57,111 bases of DNA. Origin: Prevotella sp. Its GTDB lineage: Bacteria > Bacteroidota > Bacteroidia > Bacteroidales > Bacteroidaceae. Of the stretch, positions 51,428-57,111 are shown in pieces. A program made the translations under genes and the position numbers. The first letter of the stretch is position 1. Each line of letters begins with the position of its first letter. Location of the stretch: positions 1,792 through 58,902 of the forward strand of contig JAFLSF010000005.1 of NCBI GenBank assembly GCA_022511045.1, in the 5' to 3' direction. The notes below the pieces were generated by a model that was not told the DNA's origin, did no database searches, and saw only the letters and a list, made by a program, of their open reading frames with translations.

Positions 51428-52876
51428 ATGTGGGTTATTGCAATCGTCTTTTGCTATTTTATTCTGCTGTTCAGTATTAGCCAATGGACGGGACGGCAGG
51501 CAACAAACGCTACGTTCTACCGCGCTAATCGCCAGTCGCCTTGGTATATGGTGGCCTTTGGAATGATAGGTGCTTCTATTTCGGGAGTTACTTTTATCTC
51601 TGTACCAGGAATGGTGTTACACTCGCAAATGACCTACTTACAGACATGTATGGGATTTGTTTTGGGGTATGTAATAGTTGCCTTTGTGTTATTACCTATT
51701 TATTATAGGCTTAACTTAATATCTATTTATGCTTACTTGGGTCAGCGGTTAGGTCGTCGAACGCATAAGACGGCCTCATCATTCTTTTTGCTTAGCAAGA
51801 TGGTGGGTGCTGCAATCAAATTCTATGCAGTCTGTATTATTTTGCAGCGCTTTGTCTTTGAATCGCTGGGTGTTCCTTTTGTTATAACCGTCATAGGTTT
51901 AGTGTTACTGATATGGTTGTATACGCGGCGGGGAGGTATAAAAACGTTGGTGTGGACTGATGCATTACAAACGATGTGTCTTTTCTCTGCCTTGTTCCTT
52001 ATTATATATAAGGTGGTAACGGATCTTGGGTTGGATGCAAACGAAGCACTGATGATAGTAAAAGAAAGCGAACTGTCACGTGTCTTTGTGTTCGATGATT
52101 GGGTTAGTAAACAAAATTTCTGGAAACAATTCCTCAGCGGTGTATTTATAGTTATAGTTATGACGGGATTGGACCAAGATATGATGCAGAAGAATCTGAC
52201 ATGTAAGACGTTGCATGGAGCCCAGAAAGATATGTGTAGCTATGGACTGGCTTTTCTCCCTGCCAATGCGTTGTTTCTTGCCTTGGGAGTCTTGCTCACA
52301 TTGTGGTATCAGCAGCAGGGACAGATGTTTCCTTCTGTTGGAGATGAGTTATTGCCGAGATTTGTTACTTATGTTTCCTCTTTCTCGCCTTTGATAACTA
52401 TTGTTTTTGTCTTGGGCATTGTGGCGGCATCTTTCTCCAGTGCCGATTCCGCCTTGGCGTCGCTCACCACTATTTGTTGTGTTGATTTATTGGAAATAGA
52501 GGAAAACTCAGACACCCAGAGCGGGCGGTCGGATGCTGAGCGAATACGAAAGCAGGTGCATCTGTTGATGTGCGTAGTTTTTATGCTTTTTGTGGTGCTG
52601 TTCGATGCCGTTAATTCAAAAAGTCTGATAGACGCAGTTTATACTATCGTCAGTTACACTTATGGGCCGTTGCTCGGTTTGTTCGCCTTTGGATTGCTAA
52701 CAAAACGACAGGTGTATGACCGTTTAGTTCCTTATATTGCTGTTGCCTCACCTGTTATTTGTTATGTGTTGGATTGGCTGATGGGAATGGTGACGGGCTA
52801 CCATTTTGGTTATGAACTCTTGATGCTGAATGGTTTACTTGTTTTCTTGGGCTTGGTTCTATGTACTAAGAAGTAG
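51428..52876 (+). CDS. Sodium:solute symporter (SSS family)
   Basis: A 482-residue inner-membrane transporter with about 13 helices. ATFYRANRQSPWYMVAFGMI, then GASISGVTFISVPG and the segment FSSADSALASLTTICCVDLL are typical of SSS members; the last is the Na2-site helix. It couples Na+ entry to uptake of an unknown organic solute. The frame begins at 51365 inside the hsp20 terminator and promoter, so ATG 51428 is preferred. Its stop codon is immediately adjacent to that of the convergent regulator gene, with no base between. Confidence 0.88.
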   Translation: MWVIAIVFCYFILLFSISQWTGRQATNATFYRANRQSPWYMVAFGMIGASISGVTFISVPGMVLHSQMTYLQTCMGFVLGYVIVAFVLLPIYYRLNLISIYAYLGQRLGRRTHKTASSFFLLSKMVGAAIKFYAVCIILQRFVFESLGVPFVITVIGLVLLIWLYTRRGGIKTLVWTDALQTMCLFSALFLIIYKVVTDLGLDANEALMIVKESELSRVFVFDDWVSKQNFWKQFLSGVFIVIVMTGLDQDMMQKNLTCKTLHGAQKDMCSYGLAFLPANALFLALGVLLTLWYQQQGQMFPSVGDELLPRFVTYVSSFSPLITIVFVLGIVAASFSSADSALASLTTICCVDLLEIEENSDTQSGRSDAERIRKQVHLLMCVVFMLFVVLFDAVNSKSLIDAVYTIVSYTYGPLLGLFAFGLLTKRQVYDRLVPYIAVASPVICYVLDWLMGMVTGYHFGYELLMLNGLLVFLGLVLCTKK

Positions 52877-53908
52877 TCACACTTCCTTATCCTTTTGTTC
52901 TTCCTTTACACCTCTTAAATCGTTGAAATATTCTTTGGGTTGAACGCCCATTACTCGCTTAAACGAGGTGGCAAAGTATTTTGGATCTTTGAACCCCACT
53001 TGATAGGCAATGTCGCTCACACGTAAGTCGGGATTCTCCTTGGCCAGTCTGCAAGCCGTCCTAATGCGTATGTCGCGCACAAAGTTTGTAATATTCTTAC
53101 CTGTCAGACTCCTAATCTTATTGTATAATGTACTCACACTACTGCCCATATCTGCGGCAAAAGTCTCACGGTCATAATCGCTGTCCATGATGTGCTCATT
53201 GATACAACGGACAGCACGCTGCAAATATTCTTGGTCAGCCGATTGCTGGGGTGAGAAAATGGCTTCCAGAGAATTCCCACCTGCTTCGTGGGGTAGGGGG
53301 AGGTCTATGCTGGGTACATGGAGCTCTATATTGTTTGGAATATTAAAAGCGGGCGTTGCTCCTTCCGCAGACGTGATAGCCTGAAAAGCATTTTTCGTGA
53401 TGGGTATTTCTATAGCCAGCGAGTTTCCCTGTCCCTCATAATAGCTACTGCTAATTTTTCCCTGGTGAAGATGGACGAAGTATTGTGCTATGGAATACCC
53501 CATGTTTCCAATCTTTGGTCCATTGTCGTGAATATAAATAAAAACTTTGTCGTAGCTGCTGTTAGAATTGACGTTGACAATTATTCTACCATCCGAGGGA
53601 GTGTCTTTAGCCATGTCAGCAATAAGCAACAATAGTGTTTTACCTATCTTGTCTGTATCTATCCAGCCCATCATACCCTCTGGCGTACACTTTACGCTGA
53701 ACTTGATGCCTTTGCTCTCCATGTATGGCAAGAAAGCATTTGTAATCTCACGTATATGCTGCATAACGTCATTGTTGCTTACGTTTAGTTTTGTCTCGCC
53801 AAAATGCGGCGAGATACTTTCTGAGTCCGCTTGCCGTAGTTTTAACTTGGCACAATAGGCTGTAAGAAGTAGAATAATGGTGATAAATATGATGTTTATG
53901 AAGGTCAT
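52877..53908 (-). CDS. Truncated hybrid-sensor-like regulator: TM, ATPase-like, AraC HTH
   Basis: A 343-residue protein. An N-terminal membrane helix (about 3-20) is followed by a histidine-kinase-like ATPase domain (about 60-180; IYIHDNGPKIGNMGYSIAQY) and a C-terminal AraC-type DNA-binding domain (about 235-335; FAADMGSSVSTLYNKIRSLT and VSDIAYQVGFKDPKYFATSF). It looks like a hybrid two-component system reduced in the middle: the periplasmic sensor, the phospho-acceptor histidine and the receiver are absent, and the ATP-binding boxes are weak. A membrane-tethered regulator with a degenerate ATPase is inferred. The symporter next door is a possible target. Confidence 0.8.
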   Translation of the reverse strand: MTFINIIFITIILLLTAYCAKLKLRQADSESISPHFGETKLNVSNNDVMQHIREITNAFLPYMESKGIKFSVKCTPEGMMGWIDTDKIGKTLLLLIADMAKDTPSDGRIIVNVNSNSSYDKVFIYIHDNGPKIGNMGYSIAQYFVHLHQGKISSSYYEGQGNSLAIEIPITKNAFQAITSAEGATPAFNIPNNIELHVPSIDLPLPHEAGGNSLEAIFSPQQSADQEYLQRAVRCINEHIMDSDYDRETFAADMGSSVSTLYNKIRSLTGKNITNFVRDIRIRTACRLAKENPDLRVSDIAYQVGFKDPKYFATSFKRVMGVQPKEYFNDLRGVKEEQKDKEV

Positions 53909-53949
53909 AGACGACTTTTTATGTCTTATTTGTGAATAATTTGATGGTG

Positions 53950-53957
53950 CAAAGATA
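53950..53957 (-). promoter_or_regulatory. -7 element for the AraC-type regulator
   Basis: TATCTTTG on the minus strand, about 40 bases before the ATG at 53908. No -33 element is seen at the expected distance. The remaining AT-rich DNA to 54110 shows nothing else. Confidence 0.55.
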
Positions 53958-54114
53958 CAAATTTTCTTCTAATTTGAGTAGAATATTCATCAAAACGAGG
54001 TAAAAATCGTGTGTTTTAGTTTAAAAATCGTTATTTTAGGTGTGTAAAACGTGTAAATAACGAAATTTAAACCACAAATAATGTTATCTGAACCCCTTTG
54101 ACTGGGTAATGTAC

Positions 54115-54216
54115 TACTTTTGCAATCGTAAATCAATTAATGGTTAAGGTTTATGGTTGATTAATTTAGTTTTTGTGAAAGAAGCCCCGCTGTGAAGCGG
54201 GGCTCTTTTTTTGTTG
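54115..54216 (+). ncRNA. Candidate small RNA with strong terminator
   Basis: TACTTTTG (54115-54122) matches the -7 consensus; transcription would start near 54129. About 80 bases later a GC-rich hairpin, AGCCCCGC (54183-54190) with GCGGGGCT (54197-54204), is followed by CTTTTTTT. Both neighbouring genes are on the minus strand, so a plus-strand transcript would be free-standing. The segment 54130-54170 can also fold (AATCAA with TTGATT), and a 6-codon ORF starts at 54140 (MVKVYG). The -33 element is weak, and on the minus strand the same hairpin may serve as the trxB terminator. Confidence 0.45.
54183..54212. terminator. Strong GC hairpin terminator
   Basis: A perfect 8-bp GC-rich stem with a 6-base loop and a 7-T run on the plus strand. 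On the minus strand it lies 13 bases after the trxB stop, with a weaker TTCTTT tail. Confidence 0.85.
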
Positions 54217-54224
54217 TGAATGTC

Positions 54225-55160
54225 TTAGTTGTTGCTTAACAGAAAGCGTTCAGCCTCGATAGCGGCTTGGCATCCTGTACCTGCCGCGCTAATGGCTTGT
54301 CGATAGACGGAGTCGGCACAATCGCCTGCGACAAATATGCCGGGTAACTTTGTGCGCGGGGTGCCGTCAATCTTTTTCAAGTAGCCCACATCGTCAGTCT
54401 CAAGCCATTCGCTAAAGATTTCCGTATTGGGCTTGTGGCCGATAGCTAGGAAGAAACCGTCAATCTGAATGTCTACCAGTTCTTCATCGGGCTCGCCCTT
54501 GCGTTTTATTAGGTGAGCACCCTCTACACCATTTCCCCCGAAAAGACCGATAGTGTTGTGCTCAAACAGAATTTCAATGTTTCCAGCGGCCATCACACGA
54601 TCTTGCATCACTTTGGAAGCACGCAGGAAAGGTTTGCGTACAATAAGGTAGACTTTTTTTGCCAGTCCGCTCAGATAGAGTGCATCTTCACAAGCAGTGT
54701 CACCGCCACCAACTACAGCTACAGTCTTTTTGCGGTAAAAGAAACCGTCGCAGGTAGCGCAGGCAGATACTCCTTGTCCGTTGTACTTACGCTCGTCGTC
54801 CAGTCCGAGGTATTTGGCTGAGGCTCCTGTGGCAATAATCACGGTGTCGGCCTCAATCTCATTGCCCTCCTCGTCCCAAAGTTTGTATGGGCGTTGGGAA
54901 AAATCTACCTTGATGATACTGCCATCACGAATATCTGCACCAAAGCGCTCCGCCTGTTCACGCAAGTCCATCATCATTTGGTTGCCGTCAACTCCCTGCG
55001 GATAGCCAGGAAAGTTCTCCACCTCGGTGGTTTGTGTCAGTTGTCCTCCGGGCTGCATACCACTATATTCTATGGGATGCAGATTGGCACGACCAGCATA
55101 TATGGCAGCGGTATAGCCTGCTGGGCCACTGCCGATAATCAGGCATTTTGTTTGTTCCAT
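54225..55160 (-). CDS. trxB: Thioredoxin reductase
   Basis: A 311-residue cytoplasmic flavoenzyme that reduces thioredoxin with NADPH. The FAD loop GSGPAGYTAAIYAGRANL is at the N-terminus, the redox-active CATC is at residues 134-137, NADPH-binding GGGDTACEDALYL follows, and the C-terminal FAD motif is GIFVAGDCADSVYRQAISAAGTG. Length is usual. It starts 30 bases after the glutathione-peroxidase gene with no promoter between, so the two form a peroxide-defence operon. Confidence 0.96.
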   Translation of the reverse strand: MEQTKCLIIGSGPAGYTAAIYAGRANLHPIEYSGMQPGGQLTQTTEVENFPGYPQGVDGNQMMMDLREQAERFGADIRDGSIIKVDFSQRPYKLWDEEGNEIEADTVIIATGASAKYLGLDDERKYNGQGVSACATCDGFFYRKKTVAVVGGGDTACEDALYLSGLAKKVYLIVRKPFLRASKVMQDRVMAAGNIEILFEHNTIGLFGGNGVEGAHLIKRKGEPDEELVDIQIDGFFLAIGHKPNTEIFSEWLETDDVGYLKKIDGTPRTKLPGIFVAGDCADSVYRQAISAAGTGCQAAIEAERFLLSNN

Positions 55161-55190
55161 AAGGGTTTTGTCGTCTTGTTGTTAAGCTTT

Positions 55191-55742
55191 CTATGCAAGC
55201 TCTTTTCTGATTTGCTCTTCAATAAGAGCCATACTTGCGGTGGGCTCGAAACGGGCAACAACCTGTCCTTTTTTATTGATGAGGAACTTGGTGAAATTCC
55301 ATTTGATGTCGGGCTTTTGCTTGTAGTCTGGGTCTGCTTTAGAGAGCATGTCCTCTAAAATGGGAGTTAACTGGTGGTTGGGGTCCCAACCTGCAAATCC
55401 CTTTTGCTCTTTCAAGAATTGGAACAAGGGCTCAGCCTCGTCGCCATTCACCTTAACTTTCTTGAAACGAGGGAATTCTGTACCGTAATTCAGTTTGCAA
55501 AACTCATGGATGCTCTCGTCTGTGCCAGGAGCCTGCTGTCCAAACTGATTGCAAGGGAAATCGAGAATCTCAAATCCTTGAGTATGATACTCTTTGTACA
55601 ACTTTTCCAATTCCTCGTACTGGGGTGTGAAGCCACACTTCGTAGCGGTGTTGACAATCAGTAGAACCTCGTTGGCATACTCTTTCAGTGAAACATCCTT
55701 GCCTTTTCTGTCTTTGACAGAGAAATCGTAAATGGTTTTCAT
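55191..55742 (-). CDS. Glutathione-peroxidase-family (thioredoxin-type) peroxidase
   Basis: A 183-residue peroxidase that reduces hydroperoxides. The active-site cysteine is C36 in NTATKCGFTPQYEELEKLY, with the conserved FPCNQFGQQAPG (resolving-cysteine region) and IKWNFTKFLI. A cysteine stands where mammalian enzymes have selenocysteine. Being cotranscribed with trxB fits thioredoxin as the reductant rather than glutathione. ATG 55742 was chosen; the frame runs 20 codons further into the promoter hairpin. Confidence 0.92.
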   Translation of the reverse strand: MKTIYDFSVKDRKGKDVSLKEYANEVLLIVNTATKCGFTPQYEELEKLYKEYHTQGFEILDFPCNQFGQQAPGTDESIHEFCKLNYGTEFPRFKKVKVNGDEAEPLFQFLKEQKGFAGWDPNHQLTPILEDMLSKADPDYKQKPDIKWNFTKFLINKKGQVVARFEPTASMALIEEQIRKELA

Positions 55743-55775
55743 TGTTTTTTGATTTGTGTTATGTTTATATAAATC

Positions 55776-55816
55776 GAAAAATCGTATCTTCGCGGGTAGC
55801 AAAGATACGATTTTTC
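55776..55816. terminator. 15-bp inverted repeat overlapping the gpx promoter
   Basis: GAAAAATCGTATCTT (55776-55790) and its exact complement (55802-55816) with an 11-base loop. On the minus strand it is 41 bases after the nuclease stop and is followed by a T-rich tail, so it can end that transcript. Its right arm also contains the -7 element of gpx. Confidence 0.7.
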
Positions 55817-55830
55817 CTGCTTATGTGCAA
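55800..55830 (-). promoter_or_regulatory. Promoter of the gpx-trxB operon
   Basis: Minus strand TTG (55830-55828), a 20-bp spacer and TATCTTTG (55807-55800). Transcription would start near 55793, within the loop of the inverted repeat. Confidence 0.68.
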
Positions 55831-55856
55831 GTGTTTTACTTGAATATTAGGATTTT

Positions 55857-56765
55857 TTATTTATACCATGACCAGTCTCTTTGCATTTGGACGTGAGTAA
55901 CGTTTTCAACTTCATTCTCAATATCGTCGGGCAGATTGTGGAAGAAGTCAATACCTGTTTTTTCCTGCAACTCGCCAATGGTGAACACATATCTTCTGAG
56001 CGATTCACTGGTAAAGTTTTCCTGGTCAATCCAAAAAGCTGTACCCTTGAAGGTGTCGCCTTTTCTTCCAACGACTGCCATAAAGAAATAACGAGGTACT
56101 GGAATCTTGTTTTCACCACTGCCTATATAAGTGATGATGTTTTTTTCATTGTCAATGGTACCGCCTTTACAGACATAAAGGGTGTCAAATATACTGGCCC
56201 ATTGACGCACTTGCCCCTCCATATCTGCCCAGATTCCTCCGTTAAAATTGTTATAACGTTGCCCATATTGAGGTTGCATATTTGTCATAAAGAAAGTCTG
56301 TATGTTGATTTCTTGAGAGCTAAGTCTGTCTGCTGATGGGCAGATATGACCATGATCAAATCCAGACCCACGATAGGGGTCAACGGTAAAACGATACTGT
56401 TCTGGTAAATCAATATCATTGGGGTATTGACCGCTTAGTTCAAGTGTATTATCCCCCCAGTTATATCTACTAACATTTTTGGTGTTAATTCCATTGTACA
56501 TCTTATAGCAACTCCAGCGCTGTGCACGTTTTTCTGTGTCCCACTCTACGGCATAATTGAATACCGTTGTGTTAGTTCTTTCGTTTAACTTGGCATAATG
56601 TCTGACGATAATACTACTTCCTCCCTTAGCTTTGGGGAATTCTATGTCTCCAGCTACAACCTTAGTGGGGTTATCAGTTGGAGTATTATCGTCATCACTT
56701 CCACATGCCGCAAATGTCAGTCCAACGATAATCAGAGTTGCAAATGGATAGAAAAATTTTTTCAT
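55857..56765 (-). CDS. DNA/RNA non-specific endonuclease, lipoprotein
   Basis: A 302-residue nuclease of the Endonuclease_NS (NucA) family with a lipoprotein signal: residues 1-20 hydrophobic, lipobox TFAAC with Cys21, then GSDDDN. The active site is in GFDHGHICPSADR (H140 as general base); the usual DRGH is DHGH here. TNMQPQYGQRYNNFNGGIWADME is the metal-binding strand-helix. It should sit on the cell envelope and degrade extracellular nucleic acid for nutrients or defence. ATG 56765 was chosen because the longer frame lacks a signal peptide. Confidence 0.9.
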   Translation of the reverse strand: MKKFFYPFATLIIVGLTFAACGSDDDNTPTDNPTKVVAGDIEFPKAKGGSSIIVRHYAKLNERTNTTVFNYAVEWDTEKRAQRWSCYKMYNGINTKNVSRYNWGDNTLELSGQYPNDIDLPEQYRFTVDPYRGSGFDHGHICPSADRLSSQEINIQTFFMTNMQPQYGQRYNNFNGGIWADMEGQVRQWASIFDTLYVCKGGTIDNEKNIITYIGSGENKIPVPRYFFMAVVGRKGDTFKGTAFWIDQENFTSESLRRYVFTIGELQEKTGIDFFHNLPDDIENEVENVTHVQMQRDWSWYK

Positions 56766-56811
56766 AGTTGTTGTAGTCCTTATGTTTCTGTTGGGTGTCG
56801 TAATATCAGTA

Positions 56812-56864
56812 GAGGAAAAATGAAGGTGCGGCCAAGGCATATGCAACTACCTTGTTCGCACCTT
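56812..56864 (-). terminator. Terminator of rpmE
   Basis: AAGGTGCG (56823-56830) pairs with CGCACCTT (56857-56864), with an inner AAGG/CCTT pairing; on the minus strand a TTCATTTTTCC tail follows. It lies 29 bases after the rpmE stop. Confidence 0.75.
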
Positions 56865-56893
56865 CCGAATGTCTTGTTCCAGCGTGAAATATC

Positions 56894-57111
56894 TTATTTC
56901 TTCGCAGCCTTACCGTAGCGGCTCATGAACTTGTCGACGCGACCAGCTGTGTCTACGAGCTTGCTCTTACCAGTGTAGAACGGGTGCGAGGTGTTCGAGA
57001 TTTCAATCTTGACCACAGGGTAAGTTTCGCCTTCGAATTCTACGGTGTCGTTAGTCCTTGCAGTAGAACGCGAAAGGAACATATCGCCGTTGGACATGTC
57101 CTTAAACACGA
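56894..57111 (-). CDS. rpmE: 50S ribosomal protein bL31 type B (N-terminus cut)
   Basis: The last 72 codons of bL31B, read from the window's right edge. VFKDMSNGDMFLSRSTART, then VKIEISNTSHPFYTGKSKLV and the closing RVDKFMSRYGKAAKK match the family. The zinc-binding CxxC of type A is absent, so this is the zinc-independent type. Normally 10-15 residues precede VFKDMS, so the true start is beyond the window; the in-frame GTG at 57109 is the valine codon. Confidence 0.93.
   Translation of the reverse strand, partial: VFKDMSNGDMFLSRSTARTNDTVEFEGETYPVVKIEISNTSHPFYTGKSKLVDTAGRVDKFMSRYGKAAKK

Noticed and set aside
1..57111. tRNA, rRNA, insertion sequence or prophage genes
   Set aside because: No cloverleaf, rRNA segment, transposase, integrase or phage structural gene was recognised in reading the window.

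Overview
The window reads as chromosomal DNA of a Bacteroidales bacterium, most probably Prevotella or a close relative. The evidence is the Bacteroidota promoter type (a -33 TTTG/TTG, about 19-21 bases, then TAnnTTTG, very often TACCTTTG), secreted proteins ending in the short Prevotella-type C-terminal domain (GIYNxxGxxV...GRKxxxK), and lineage-typical genes: a long NusB, a DUF2723 membrane protein, DUF5606, a type B ribosomal protein L31, and the glycogen trio of debranching enzyme, glycosyltransferase and GH57. No tRNA, rRNA, CRISPR, prophage or insertion sequence was recognised. Both ends cut a gene.

Layout. 1-3.2 kb: the tail of a secreted protein, a coupled pair of small unknown proteins, a coiled-coil lipoprotein and a secreted glycine-linker protein. 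3.2-3.6 kb: an intergenic region with nine GTATAC-type units spaced exactly 11 bp apart, then an inverted repeat on the promoter of the next operon. 3.6-8.8 kb: a deoxysugar (L-rhamnose-like) operon of kinase, AraA-type isomerase, MFS permease and rhamnulose-1-phosphate aldolase. 8.8-13 kb (minus): a DUF2723 glycosyltransferase-like membrane protein and a polysaccharide deacetylase. 13.2-15.9 kb (minus): purD and two membrane proteins. 16-17.9 kb: miaA and a lipid-kinase homologue. 18-22.8 kb: the glycogen operon. 23-26.5 kb: an HD-domain protein and LptD.

26.5-42.6 kb (minus) is the most notable part. It is a run of seven closely packed genes: peptidase T, a SpoIIE/PP2C phosphatase fused to an RsbW-like ATPase, a STAS anti-sigma-factor antagonist, an outer-membrane beta-barrel protein, a 2432-residue NRPS (C-A-T-C-A-T-reductase), a MATE exporter and a CPA2-type antiporter. 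I infer a biosynthetic operon for an N-capped dipeptide aldehyde or a pyrazinone derived from it, with its own export route and a partner-switching regulatory module. No phosphopantetheinyl transferase is in the window.

42.7-44.6 kb: an Asp/Glu-racemase-family protein with an MFS permease, ending in a perfect 40-bp palindrome shared with the opposing operon. 44.6-47.9 kb (minus): nusB-yajC-ybbR-coaE-DUF5606. 48.1-50.7 kb: rplY-pth-S4 protein-Ca/Na exchanger. 50.9-52.9 kb: Hsp20 and a sodium/solute symporter. 52.9-57.1 kb (minus): a truncated hybrid-sensor-like AraC regulator, a candidate small RNA on the plus strand, gpx-trxB, a lipoprotein nuclease and the start-truncated rpmE.

Several promoters place the transcription start almost on the start codon (miaA, the HD protein, lptD, the symporter), suggesting leaderless mRNAs. 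All motif alignments were done by eye.
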